A DNA stretch of 64,000 bases from Adiantum capillus-veneris (Eukaryota; Streptophyta; Polypodiopsida; Polypodiales; Pteridaceae): NCBI GenBank assembly GCA_014529385.2, contig CM043956.1:90412721-90476720 (forward strand), read 5' to 3'. Below the pieces are notes generated by a model. That model was not told where the DNA came from. It did not search any database and worked only from the letters and a program-made list of their open reading frames with translations. Below, in pieces: positions 1 through 51,662 of the stretch (position 1 is the first letter of the stretch; each line of letters opens with the position of its first letter). A program made the translations under genes and the position numbers.

Positions 1-800
1 GCATTGGCAAAGTCTACGAAGCCATGGATCGGATGATAGAGGCACTTGAGAAGCTTGTGCCTGACCATGTTCAGTATGCGGAGATTCATGGCTTGTGTGA
101 GTCGAGGTGGAATGGATACTACTCTCCACTTCATGCGGAGATTCATGGCTTGTGTGAGTCGAGGTGGAATGGATACTACTCTCCACTTCATGCGGCAGCT
201 TATGTGCTTGACCCTGTGTTTCAGGGAAGGTGTCAAGAGACCGACAAGGAGGTCAGCAAAGGATGGCGGCTTGCATTGGAGCGCCTTGAGCCTAGCAGTG
301 ACATTAGGCGCAAGATTAGAGACGAGCTACTCAACTACAGGCGAAAGAAGGGCTGCTATGGATGTGTAGATGCACAATTTGATCCCAACAAGATTGGCTC
401 GGTTTTGTGGTGGGAGGACTATGGAGGAGATGGCCCACATTTGCAGCGCTTGGCTGTTCGTGTCCTTAGCCAAGCATGCACCACTAGTTGCTTGGAGCAA
501 CTATGAAGTGTGTACAGCCACATTGCCTCTAACAAGAGGAATCGCCTTGGGGTCGAGAGGGGCAATGATTTGGTGTTTGTGAGCGCTAACTTGCACATGC
601 TTGCCAAGAGCGTCACAGACAAGGCAGATCCCTTCACTGAGTGGGAGATGGCACAAGAGAATCCATCTATGGCCGATACTCTTTTGAAGGAGCTGGAGGA
701 GGACTTCGAGCCTCAATGCGAACCTCCCGAGCCCTCATACGTCACTGACGACCTCGACTATGACGATGATATGGAGATTCAGCAGGCGAGCACTTCCTGA
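1..800 (+). pseudogene. hAT-superfamily transposase, C-terminal part, nonsense-mutated
   Basis: hAT transposases move DNA transposons by cut and paste. The frame is open from the left edge. It shows SRWNGYYSPLHAAAYVLDP, then WWEDYGGDGPHLQRLAVRVL, and CTTSCLEQL followed by SVYSHIASNKRNRL, the family's C-terminal dimerisation region (WW...G...P.L...A.R.L and C(E)..WS.....KRNRL). A TGA at 504-506 stands where the family has the Trp of NWS, in the same frame as the continuation at 507-800. An exact 57-bp tandem duplication (78-191) repeats 19 residues. The tail after 700 is acidic. No terminal inverted repeat is visible; the element begins left of the window. Confidence 0.8.
78..191 (+). repeat. 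Exact 57-bp tandem duplication inside the hAT transposase
   Basis: Positions 78-134 are repeated exactly at 135-191. The unit is a multiple of three, so the frame is kept and the residues AEIHGLCESRWNGYYSPLH occur twice. Perfect identity implies a recent event. Confidence 0.95.
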
Positions 801-1633
801 GTTTGATGATCATTGATCACTCGACTCTCGAGTCTAGACTCTTGAGTCTACAACTCTACCTACTACATAGCCCTTTGTACTTTTTGTTATCCTTGAGGCC
901 TCAGGCTTGTCCTAAGTTCTTTAGGCTTTTTGACTCTTGAGCCCTTGTGGCATGCACTTCTCATTTTGTATCCATTGATCATCGATGTTTTATTAGCACA
1001 TTTCCGCCTATATGACTCGTGTTCTTTGGTCCATTTAGTGTAAATTTATGGTCAAAGTGATGCTCTATGTGTGTGGCATGTGTGTAGGTCAAAAAATGCC
1101 AAAAAAACTCGCTTTTTTTTGCCGTTCTGAACCCCGTCCCCGTTTCCTGACTTTTGCCGTCCCGTCCCCGTTCTTGCCCCGACCCACTGTCCCATGTAAC
1201 TATGACTACTAGTGTAAGGGAAGCTTTTGAAAGAGAGCACTTTTAACCTCTGTATGAGGGGATACACATGCGGCTTCTATGGTGTGCTAGTGCAGTTCCG
1301 CACTGTTCCTACCCTGTATTCAACCATATGGGTGACCTACTTAGGGTTTTCTCTTCTCAAAAAGGTGAGTTGAAGTGTGGGTGGAAGTCCTTCGTCTTGT
1401 GTTTATTTGAGAGTGGAGCTTCTATGGCTGGAGTTTCAGTGTTTTCCTTTGTTTTCTTCCTCAGATAACTGTGTTTCTCATCCTCCAAGCTACGAACTCT
1501 CACAGCGAGAGGCCACGCGCCTTCCCACGTGTCACGTGAGCCTCCTGACATACTTTTGGGTGAACCGGACGTGAAATCAATTGGGGTGATAATTCAAAAG
1601 CTTAATTGAAATGTTCATAAATCCATTCAAGCT
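801..1633. other. No gene seen; probable hAT 3' flank
   Basis: AT-rich and T-rich sequence with only short spurious frames. There is a small palindromic cluster of ACTC/GAGT words at about 818-850 and a local pair of GTCCCCGTT-type repeats at about 1133-1170. I see no conserved protein, no RNA gene and no convincing terminal inverted repeat. Confidence 0.5.
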
Positions 1634-2609
1634 ATGGAAGACTACAAATTGTGCTTTGATGCGAACACAATGCAGATGTTTCAAGCCTTTGCTATGTTTA
1701 TGCAGCAGCAACAAGCTGTTAAAAGGAGGGAACTTTCTTCAACCAAAGCCCTTCAATCAATGGTAAAGAAAATGGATCATTTTAATGGTAAACATGTATC
1801 TAAATACTTGAGGAATTCTGTGAAAGAAATGGAGTTAAACAAGGTGCCTGCAATTGACATGGCAACAAGTTTTGAGCTTGTAGTTGTTCCTGAGCTTCGA
1901 GCACATGTAAGGGAGATGAGAGGTGCGCATGGTGAAGACTGGGAAGTTTTTAAGAAATCTCTTAAGCAAGAATATTTTCACGGAGGACTTCGAACGAGTA
2001 ACAAACAGGACTTTCTTGGAATGGGTTGCTCTCAAAAAGGAAGGACTATCTCCTTTGGAGCTGTTAAGGGAGTTCGAGAGATGATATGCACAATTGTCAA
2101 CAACAGAGCAGATTACCTTGGATGCTTAGAAGGTTGAATTTTTCTACAAGCTATAGGTACACAAATCCAAGAGAAATTAGAGCTACTTTTGGAAGACAAG
2201 AATACTGAACAGGGCTTGAAGAGGGAAAGGAAGGATGTCCAGGACACAGTTTCACTTCTTGCAAAGCGGTAACGTGGACGGGATAAAATGGTGATAAACA
2301 ATGTCACTCCTACTTCTACTAGTCTAGAGAATGTAGTCAAGCCGCCTACTAAGAATCAAAGGACTGATGAGGCTTGCATGCTAGATGAGCTTGTAAAAGA
2401 TATGCGCAAGCTAAAACTCAAACTTGCAAGATTGGAAGATAAAGGACAACCATCGGGAAAAAAAGTTTAAAACTAAAGAAGGTTTTGTGCACAAGTGTAT
2501 ATGGTGTGATAGCATTGATCATGGTAGTAGGGATTGTGATAGCTTTAATGATGCTTTGAAAAAGAACCTTGTCTTTTTTAAAGATGGTAAAATTCACTTA
2601 AAACAATAG
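1634..2609 (+). pseudogene. Gypsy-type gag relic with zinc knuckle
   Basis: Gag packages retrotransposon RNA. The frame beginning MEDYKLCFDANTMQMFQAFA continues with FNGKHVSKYLRNSVKEMEL, FELVVVPELRAHVREMR and EDWEVFKKSLKQEYF, the pattern of plant Ty3/gypsy capsid regions. Stops and frameshifts follow near 2040-2137, 2271 and 2470. The last segment (2466-2609) has a CCHC knuckle, CIWCDSIDHGSRDC (C-x2-C-x4-H-x4-C), and ends KDGKIHLKQ. No protease or reverse transcriptase follows directly. Confidence 0.72.
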
Positions 2610-2825
2610 GTTTGGGAACAAATTTTGGAAAGGGAGATATTTAAACTTTCTAGGCAAGACCAGTGCTTGACCATGTAGCATTAGGTCTATCAACATTCCC
2701 AAAGCATCTTAGATGACAGATTCATAGCTCACCATTGTACATATACAGTACCTAGTGGTTTTTTCTCCCACAGTTTTTTAGTATTCCTCTCACCGAGACG
2801 GTGAGCGGTCTTGTGGCGGGCAACC

Positions 2826-3396
2826 TGTAGCAGGCTCCAGTGTCACTTTCACACGACACACAGTTAGTACAGTTGGTCTGGTCTGGTTCACACTAGACGG
2901 ACTCTCTGGGCTGGGCAGTGACACGTGACAGGATACGGACGGTGGTCCACTCAGTTTGGGGATAGACTTAGATGGCTGGCATTTATGAGCCATTGGTGGC
3001 TCTTTATGGTTGTACACATGAGTAATAGTTGTTTGGTCGTCGGATTATCTTCTAGACATATGGTCCAACGTCGTCGTCTAGAGGAGCGAGTCTACACACA
3101 CAGCACGTCTTCGCCATCCCTGCACATCTGAGCCTCGACACCCCATTGTGCCTGTAAGTCCTGGGCTGGAGCTGAGTGTGCTACCACACAAGAGCTGAGT
3201 GTGCTACCACACAAGAGTCTGTATCAATTCTTTGAGATAGTCGAGTCATATGTTGTGGTCTGCTGCTGTTGTGTCTCTGTGTGCTCGGTTGTTGTCTATT
3301 GTTCCTTTGTTTTCAGTCTGTTTTGAGTGAGATTGTCACGCACATTGCACTGAGGAGCACCCATTGTAGAGAGCAATACACACTATCTACGCTACA
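2826..3396 (+). repeat. Solo LTR, family F (TGTAGC...GCTACA), 571 bp
   Basis: The sequence starts TGTAGC and ends GCTACA, a perfect 6-bp terminal inverted repeat of LTR type. It matches, in opposite orientation, 26699-27263, which has the same termini, so it is a dispersed LTR. No internal region or second LTR is adjacent. I find no 5-bp target duplication (flanks CAACC and GGTAG), so flanking sequence may have been lost. It lies between a gag relic and an integrase scrap. Confidence 0.75.
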
Positions 3397-3428
3397 GGTA
3401 GTAAGATTGGGAAAGATATCTTCCACAA

Positions 3429-3551
3429 AGAGAGTTGGCCTACAATAGTAACAAGCATTCTCTTACTGGATTTAGCCCATTCATGTTGATGTATGGATTT
3501 GAGCCTAAATCTCCTATTGCTATTGGCTTAAAGAATGTCAAGGAACCATAG
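3429..3551 (+). pseudogene. Gypsy integrase fragment
   Basis: The short frame reads ELAYNSNKHSLTGFSPFMLM then YGFEPKSPI before a TAG stop. It matches the integrase region after the DDE core in plant Ty3/gypsy elements (AYN...H.STGFSPF...YG..P). It may belong to the same element as the gag relic at 1634-2609, with the middle deleted or replaced by the LTR at 2826-3396. Confidence 0.7.
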
Positions 3552-3599
3552 TTACCAAGAACGGGAAATTGGAAATGGGAAACTGCCATGAAATTCCAT

Positions 3600-4595
3600 T
3601 CCCTGTTACAGATACTCACGTTTCATGCTGGTATGCACAAATGACATCCTGGTTTCAGACGCATGTATTCACCATGGACAGGCTGCCCCCTTTCCAGTAC
3701 TCTCTTCAGGCACCCTCGATGTCTCTTACACGGGTGGAGATTACTAGACTCATTCATCAGGACTTGATCCAACTGGATACCAGGAGGAGATGGATAGAGC
3801 AGTCACAAGAGTTGGGCATGAAGATGGCTTTCTGTAGAGAGCATCTTCTCCACCTCATAGGAGATGGGTTTGTCATTCGACCCAGCTACATGGACACACA
3901 TATGTGGCATGGTTTGCGGTGTGCCATTGGTTAGATACGTACATCCTCACATCAACTGGAGATTGAGACTGATGGATTCGGAGAGATACCAGCAGACAGC
4001 AGGATATGCCGCTTATGCTAGCTAGAGCCAGAGACAGAGCTACATTACATATGTCATTGCACAGTGTACTATGAGAAACGGGGCTGTTTCCACTGTTTAT
4101 TCAGAGAGGGTTTCGGTCCTTTCTCTAAGGTCATGAGTTATGAGGATCAGAGATGTCTCTGGGCTATATCTACTTGAGCTACACAGATATAGAGACACTG
4201 GGGAGAGCTAGAGAGAGAGAGTCCCAGAGAGAGATTACAGATTTCTTTTCACTAGATATGGGACAGCCAGAGGAGCAGCCATCATTGCAGAGCTCGGCCC
4301 ACATTCATTCGACCACTACCAGCACTCTCATCGACCGAGCACTGGAGCTACAGAGATCCAGACGGCCACGATTGAGGAGAGGGGCTACACAGCATCCACG
4401 GAGACTACAGCAAAGGATTCGAGCCGTACTCTCTCAACATCGAGAGTGCTGATGAGGATGGATTGTAGTAGTAGTATCTTTGTTCTAGTTCTTTTGTACC
4501 AAGACATGGTATCAGATTCACTATTTTGTAACATATTGGTTTGATAGGTGATTTTGGCCTTTTGAAGACGTTAATATAACATTTGATTTCATTTC
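3600..4595 (+). mobile_element. LINE 3' end, copy A (degenerate ORF2 C-terminus plus 3' tail)
   Basis: The frame 3569-3934 reads CWYAQMTSWFQ...DRLPPFQYSL...EITRLIHQDL and HLLHLIGDGFVIRPSYMDTH, homologous to the C-terminal region of the LINE copies at 14717 and 62793. It continues after stops into IRTSSHQLEIE, a Cys-rich knuckle and REITDFFSLDMGQPEEQPS, with a frameshift near 4150. It ends in the shared tail GGCCTTTTGAAGACGTTAAT at 4556-4575. It is 5' truncated, as is usual for dead LINE copies. Confidence 0.82.
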
Positions 4596-4773
4596 TCTCA
4601 CTCACAGGCTCAAGGCATTCCGACTGCATATGCCCGAATTTACCACAACGGAAGCAAGAATTAGCAAATTTACCCCATTTCAACTTGAAAGGTCGTTTGC
4701 CCACGAGTGGAGCCAAACATTCACACTTACACACACACGCGCGCACGCACAAAACAATGTAGAGTTCCTCCAA
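4596..4773 (-). pseudogene. CCHC zinc-knuckle fragment, antisense to the LINE
   Basis: The minus-strand frame reads LKWGKFANSCFRCGKFGHMQSEC, a C-x2-C-x4-H-x4-C knuckle with a basic lead-in, as in gag or LINE ORF1 nucleic-acid-binding proteins. It abuts the LINE 3' tail and has no recognisable neighbour domain. A relic of a different retroelement is the simplest reading. Confidence 0.45.
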
Positions 4774-4779
4774 TGAACA

Positions 4780-5539
4780 TTGACGGGTTATTTGATGAGG
4801 GCTTTGACAGTTTTCTTCACCTGTATGGGTAAGACTCTAATTTTTGTATGTTGGTCTAAGGAGATTGTGGCATGCTCCATCAGTTGGTTGTTGTTTTGTT
4901 TTGACTTTGAAAGTGTAGTTATGACATGTATCATACTCATTGTACGTATTCTTGTGTGTAAGTTCTCTGATTCAACATGTTCTACAATGACATGAGATAC
5001 TAAACATTATTACAAGTACTATATTTATAACACACGACTTGCATGTGATTAAAAAAGTGTACCTTTTTTTAACCTTAGAAGTTTTCAAAAAATCGTAGCC
5101 CATGCAAATATTAAAGTGACCTCTTGGCAAGAGGTTTTTTGGCTTTGCACACTCTTGTCTCTTGGAAGCTAACTAAGTTTTAGTACTAGCATTTAACTTT
5201 TGAATTTCAATACTTTGGTTAGTACAAAGTTGAAAGTTGAGCATGATCATGAATTGTTATGTCAGTCATATAGTTCATGATACATATATCATACCAAACT
5301 TATGCCTAGGGTTACCCAAAAAAATTCTATGATCAAAAACCATGTTTTTTTATTATGGGGTCCTTGAAAAAGACATCTAGTAAATGTAACATACGTATTA
5401 TGTGTCACATCCTGTACGCAAGTAGGCTGGCCAGTTAGATATTCAAGTTAATGAATCACAAATCTTTGTAGGAAGAATCCTTCGTCCTAGAAATAAACAC
5501 TATAGACTATCAAGAAACTTAAGCAAAGAAGACATGTAC
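4780..5539. other. Intron sequence downstream of callose synthase exon 31; no gene seen
   Basis: AT-rich sequence with only short frames. I looked on the minus strand for the next callose synthase exon (EIYRIKLPG, GEGKPENQNHA-type motifs) and did not find it here or anywhere left of 5540. Confidence 0.6.
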
Positions 5540-46417
<40,878 letters not shown>

Positions 46418-46789
46418 CTGCAAGAAATTTTATAATTATGTTGTTACTTGCATGTAAATTGAAATCGCACAAATACATAGAGGAAAACAGGTAAGCAGAT
46501 AGGCATTCTTTTCCAGCCAAACAAAAGATAGCAAAAGGCATAATATGGAAGTAATACATATTGCATGCCTCCAAAGACTTGTGTTTAACACACTGTCAAG
46601 CAGAAAAAAATGTTGTCTCTACCAAGGATCGATACAACTGCAACCTGCTCACTAACATATGCTCACAAGACATACAGCGATAGCGAAACATAGTTAGATG
46701 TATACGAAGGCATTCACAAATTTAAGATTTGTTAAAGCATATTGCTGGCTATAAATCTTTGCTATTAATCCACATAACCATAGGGTCAT
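46418..46789. other. Intron upstream of callose synthase exon 1 as resolved; no gene seen
   Basis: AT-rich sequence between exon 1 (acceptor TTGCAG) and the first transposon of the right-hand nest. No earlier callose synthase exon is visible. Confidence 0.6.
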
Positions 46790-47880
46790 TGTAAGGTGCA
46801 ACGGAATGACTGTTTGAACTTTGCTCAAGATGAGTGCTGCTCAAGGGTTCCTTTTACTTACGGAAGGGAGAGCGTTCCGTTCCTTTAGTGAGAGAGTGCA
46901 ATGGACACAAACAAAGTGGTAAACACTGTGAATGAAAGTGTCTGAGACTGAGAGATAGAGAGAGAAGAATACAACACCAGAATGTTATCAAACCCTCCTC
47001 TGAAGGCCCCACTCTCTATGGCGAGAGCGATCTACTATTGATTGCACAAATCTCTACAATGCTTGGACTTGCCGACGATGAGGACGACGACCCAGACGGG
47101 CTGGAAACTGAAAAACGCTAAGGGCTGAAATCTGCAAACCTTTATCTGCTGAATTCAGACTCTATATCGGAGACGATGTCGATGGCGACAACGCACTGAA
47201 AACGTAGATGCTGAAATCTGCGTTTTCCGGGCTGAAACTGTAAACCTTGAGGAAACTGACCGTGCGGCGAGTAACTGCTACGGGAAGGTGAGATCTGCGA
47301 GGTTCAGGACTTGATCTGCGGTGTCTAAGGGCTGAAAACTGAAAACGTTGATGCTTCTTGGTGTTCCGTCGCGGTAAATCTGCAAAACGCTGGGGCTGAT
47401 CTGCATATCAAAAACGCTAGGGGTGAAAATGGCTCTCTTGTCGCCGGATGGCTTGCAACTGCAAAACGCTAGGTCTCTTGTTGAGTCTTCTATCGCAAGG
47501 GATCTGCAAGAGCACAAACGCTGGTTGATCTGGTCCAAAAATGCTAGGTGGTTGCTGTGGAGCAAAAACGCTAGGGCTTGGGGTTCTGCTGAGAAGTTGC
47601 CTGTTGAGCAAGTGCTCCTGCTGCCTCTTCTACCAGAAAGTGCTAGCTCTAGTTTGCTTATATACAAACTTACTCAATTTGCCCTACCTACTTTCCAACA
47701 AAAGTCACTTAAAAATAATAAGTGAAAAATATCAAAAATAGGAAAAATAGGCCTATGCACTGTAAAAATGCTATTGATTGGATCTGACTGGAATGATGGT
47801 CATGCTGTGTGCAATCAGAGGATATGCATCTAATTTAAGTGTCTGGACATGCACGGTCTGCGAACAGACTTACAAAAGCG
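46790..47880 (-). repeat. Solo LTR, family G, truncated at its right end
   Basis: The left end TGTAAGGTGCAACGG matches 32912, 52678 and 55609. The internal blocks CCCTCCTCTGAAGGCCCCAC and GGATATGCATCTA are shared. About eight AAAACG(C/T)T words occur. The right end stops at ACTTACAAAAGCG, where a LINE tail begins, so the TGTCACGTG terminus is missing. Confidence 0.8.
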
Positions 47881-47947
47881 TAACAATTTGGTCTCATAGT
47901 TCATTTTGGCCTTGTGAAGACGTTAATATAACATTTCATTTCATTTC
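47881..47947 (+). mobile_element. Isolated LINE 3' tail
   Basis: TTTGGTCTCATAGTTCATTT then GGCCTTGTGAAGACGTTAAT (47908-47927) and ATAACATTTCATTTC match the 3' end of the LINE copies, without coding sequence. No CT tract follows here. Confidence 0.75.
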
Positions 47948-48770
47948 TTCCGCACACCAATACTTAGGCGATCCTGCGATCAAGCACCTGCTGAGGCCTA
48001 GCGTTAGCTTTCTGTAGAATTCCATGCGAAAACTGCAAATTTTCAGCCGAGCGTTTTTCAGCCAGGTGGCGTTTTTGCAAATCTTGCCAGTTCAGAGGAC
48101 GCTTCCACTACCGGCATCAGGTTCTTCTCCCATGGATAAAATCAGCGAGCGTTTCTGCAAATTTGCATGCAAGAGGGGGTGGCGCCATTTTCAGGATAGC
48201 TTCCATCACGAAGGAATGCTTTGCCACCTGCGTTTTTGCAAGCAACCATCAGATTTGTTGTTTCTATTGCTAGAGCTACACTTCTGGGACCAATTTGTCA
48301 CTAGAACACCCCTCTCTCTACCTGCATTTTTGGCCAGATCTGGCGTTTTAGGCAATTAGCAACGTTTTCAACAGAGGGGGGCAGCGCTTAGCCTTGCCCA
48401 TAGGATCGTGCTATTCCTACACGGCTTGACATCCAGTGCCTCGCCGTCGAAAATCCTCTTCATCTGCTACATTCTGCTGATTGCTCTGTTTTCAGCCCAC
48501 TTCGGGTTGTGACTTTGATTCCCCACCCTCTGCACCGTTCCGAATCCTTCCGAGAGCGTACGAGCACGCTGAAAATCGCTGGACAGCAGCATTTTCATCA
48601 CCTCGCAGTTGTGTTTACAGCGCAGCTTACGGTAGCTTCTACAATCATGGCAGGGTGGTCTCGTATGGTCACGTACGTTTTGTCCACGTACGAAGACGTA
48701 CGGTACTCATCGAACTAGAAAATTTTATGTCGTACGACATGGTTACGTACGTTCAAAAATAAAAACATGC
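47948..48770 (+). repeat. LTR-like sequence with GCGTTTTT/TTTTCAGC words, opposite orientation to LTR family G
   Basis: Words such as GCGTTTTTCAGCC, GCGTTTTTGCAA and CTGCAAATTTTCAGC are reverse complements of the GGCTGAAAAACGC / CTGCAAAACGCT words of LTR family G. Overall similarity is too weak to set boundaries. The frame 48024-48359 is probably spurious. Confidence 0.4.
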
Positions 48771-48989
48771 AATTCTTAACCCTAGATTTTAAACTTGGGA
48801 CAATTAGACAATTGATTATCACATTGGACAAGAAGGCAACTTGCAAGTGCCAAGTGCCGACACTCAAGAGTTGAGAATCAAGACAATGAGACACAATGGG
48901 CAATGAGACAATGAGACAATCAAGCAATGAGAGAGACGGAGAGGGAGAGGGAGAGGAAGAGAGAGGAGTCTAATGGATCCAAAGCAATG

Positions 48990-48997
48990 TGTGTGTG

Positions 48998-49068
<71 letters not shown>
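48990..49068 (+). repeat. (GT)n-(GA)n compound microsatellite
   Basis: GT dinucleotides to about 49040 pass directly into GA dinucleotides to about 49068, followed by a poly-G run at about 49086. Confidence 0.95.
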
Positions 49069-49072
<4 letters not shown>

Positions 49073-49499
49073 GCTCAAGGCATGTGGGGGGGGGGGGGAT
49101 ATCCTAGGCTAGGTGGGAGGGATTTTATGCCAAAAGGTAACCCAAAAACCTCCAAAAAAAAAAGCTCAGTCAATGGACTAAAAAACCGGTCAAACGTACT
49201 AAAAAACCACCGGACGTAACAGACGCCTTGACTGGACCGGACGCCACCGTACGCCTCGTTCCGTCCGACGAACGAGAACAACCTTGTCTACAATGCAGAC
49301 TGTTTAGTCTGGCTTTCCTTGTTTCGGAGGACGTTTGTGGCGCAGATTGCTACATATGGCCTTCCCATAGTTTTTCACAGCTTAGCCACTTGGCCACACT
49401 GGGTTACACGTTCATGCATTGACAGGCTTCCACTCATTCTCATGACGGTTCATGGGCTTCCCCATTTTCTCCAGACGGTTTGACTACAGAAACCACAGA
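49069..49499. other. No gene seen
   Basis: Unassigned sequence with several CCGGACG/CCGTACG words near 49195-49265. No conserved protein. Confidence 0.45.
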
Positions 49500-49740
49500 T
49501 CCTATTGGGCAGGACATAGAGAAGAAGACTCCGTGGTCCGAGACAGAAGAGCAGTGAGGCGGTATAAGGAACCATCGCGCTCACAGCGTGCAAGGATAGT
49601 ACCTGTCGTAGAATAAAAAATGGTAACTGTGGCACTCCCAAAGTGTATGTCAACTCCCTGAGAGTCCAAACTCGACACAGAGAGTAGGTTGAAGGCCATG
49701 TCCGGAATGTAAAGCGCCTCCATTGAACTAACATCGCGTT
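49500..49740 (-). pseudogene. copia protease/GAG-pre-integrase fragment
   Basis: The minus frame reads MEALYIPDMAFNLLSVSSLD, SQGVDIHFGSATVTIF and TGTILARCERDGSLYRLTAL, the conserved region between protease and integrase in Ty1/copia elements (LYVPD...NLLSVS.L; LYRL). It differs in sequence from copia-1. It is isolated and abuts the trinucleotide-rich LTR part upstream of gypsy-2. Confidence 0.75.
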
Positions 49741-50178
49741 TGAGGTAGAACGAACAGTCCCTATCTTTACGACGACACGTTCGTTGCCATCGTCGCAGAT
49801 CCCAGACTTAACGACGACACCATCGTCGTCATCGTCATAGTCTCCATCGTCATCGTCGACATTGTCATCATCAAACCCACAACATCTAGACCATTGTACC
49901 AGATTTGTGCAATCTATAGCATAGACCTCTCTCGCCATAGACAGGGGGGCCCTTGAAAGGGGGTTTGAGAACCATCTGGTGTCGTCTCCTCTCTCTCTCT
50001 CTCTCTCTCTTTTACACACTCACTCACAGTTTGCATTCCACTCTCGTGTTTGTTCATTGCACATTCTCTCATTAAGTCGAGAAAGGCTCCCCCTTTCTCT
50101 AAGTAAAAGGAGCCTTGAGCACTTACTGTTCACTTATCTTGAGCCATACACATCATTCGCTTCCATTGCACCTTACAT
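49741..50178 (+). repeat. Probable 5' LTR (3' part) of gypsy-2
   Basis: It ends CATTGCACCTTACAT directly before the primer site. The terminal CACCTTACA equals the end of LTR family G. It contains a GAC/GTC/ATC array (49760-49875), GGGGGCCCTTGA and a CT run, as in the LTRs at 29301 and 31234. The LTR start could not be placed. Confidence 0.65.
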
Positions 50179-50190
50179 TGGTATCAGAGC
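50179..50190 (+). promoter_or_regulatory. gypsy-2 primer-binding site (initiator Met tRNA type)
   Basis: TGGTATCAGAGC one base after the LTR end TTACA. Its position and sequence are those of a plant retrotransposon primer site. Confidence 0.92.
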
Positions 50191-50519
50191 TCTTTGGCAA
50201 TGTTCTCTATCACTCAAGGAAAGAACCACAAAAAAAAAAAATTGCTTGTTGACGTCGCACGTAACCCAAGTCCACTTGGTGTGTCGATTCCTCCTCCCCT
50301 TGTTCCTCTTTTCACTCATATAGAGGGGACCGTGCACTTGGTAGCCAACCAATCAACGTGAGGTGGGAGAAAGCAACTTTGGTGTGAGTGTAAGGCCGCC
50401 TAGGGGTACGCACACAGGGAAGAGTCGAGCTCGGGTAAGAGAAAAGCCTTCTCAAACACCGATTGCAAGCTAAGAACCCAAGTACCTCAAGAACCGAAGT
50501 ACCCAAGATCTCAGTGTAT

Positions 50520-51662
50520 GGTCATCACCCGAAGCCGAATGGATACTTTCTGTGAAGGTGATGAGAGTGGAGTTGGAGAAGAAGAAGTTTCTACACCAGG
50601 AAGATTGTTCCCCGATCCTCCCCCATCCCCATCTCGCCACGGATTGCACGAAATCCTATGGAGGCTTTGGTCAAATCGATGCAGGACATGATACTACAAC
50701 AAGAGGCGCAACGCGCCGCCATGAATCGCGACCGCGAAGAAAGAAGAGCAGCTATGGAGCTTGAGAACAAGCAAGCAAGCGAAACTCAACGCATAACGGC
50801 CGAAGAAAGAAAGAAAGCTATGAAGCTTGAGCCCCAAAGCGCGCGAAGCTCAACGCATGGCAGCCGAAGACAGAAAGGCGACTATGGAGCTTGAGCGCGA
50901 GCAAGCGCGCGAAGCTCTACGCATAGCGGCCGAAGAAAAGCGAGCGGCTATGGAATTAGAGCGACGCAGAGAGACCAACGCATGCAAGAGTTCGTCCTAC
51001 AGATACTCACCTCGAAATCCGAGCCACTTGAGGACGTGGACGATTCATCAAGAAGCACAGGTAGAGATGCAGATTCCAACAACCTAGTCACTGAGAAGTT
51101 GATGTTCAATAAGTATGACGCTAAGATGGATGTTAGTGTTATTCATTTTTTGTTGTATCAATTTAATGCTTACTTTGCGACAACTAAGAAAACAAGGAAT
51201 AGCAAAGTTTTGACGGCAGCCATGTATCTTGCCGGTGATGCCATTAATTGGTATCACGCGTGGCAAGAGGCACAGTTGGCCGCGCACCTAGAGGAAATCG
51301 AGGAAGGCGTACCCCTTTCTTTCAATTGGGCCGACTTCCAAAACAAGCTCAAGGCGCAGTTCATGCCACCTCAGTACCTAACTCGATTAAAGGAAGATTG
51401 GCAAAACGGTACTCCAGTTATGTCTTTTTCTATCCGTGTTTTGCAGCTCGGCACCCAATTACGTAGATCGGATGCGAAACGCAAAGAGGCCTTTCTTTTT
51501 GGGTTGAACGAGTATATCAAGTTCAATGTCAAAGTCCTCGACCCAATCAATCTCAACAAGGCGGTAGCAATTGCTCTCGCCCAGGAGATGAAGCACAATA
51601 AAGGAAAGCCTAAGGAGAACAAGTCTTCTCAGAGTACTTCTCAGAATCCTCGGAACCCATAG
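50520..51662 (+). pseudogene. gypsy-2 gag with Arg/Glu coiled-coil repeats
   Basis: It starts MVITRSRMDTFCEGDESG. After a frameshift near 50650, degenerate units of about 20-25 residues follow (ERRAAMELENKQA, ERKKAMKLE, DRKATMELEREQAREALRIA), a strongly charged coiled coil, with further shifts near 50830 and 50980. The frame 50982-51662 carries the capsid core: MYLAGDAINWYHAWQEAQLA, FQNKLKAQFMPPQYLTRLKE and INLNKAVAIALAQEMKHNK. Confidence 0.85.

Noticed and set aside
1-5539. Missing C-terminal callose synthase exons within the left part
   Set aside because: I looked on the minus strand for EIYRIKLPG, GEGKPENQNHA and HPDVFDR-type motifs and saw none; only transposon relics occur.
47278-47741. 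Frames in the solo LTR (47278-47741) as a small gene
   Set aside because: They overlap on both strands inside a repeated LTR and change between LTR copies.
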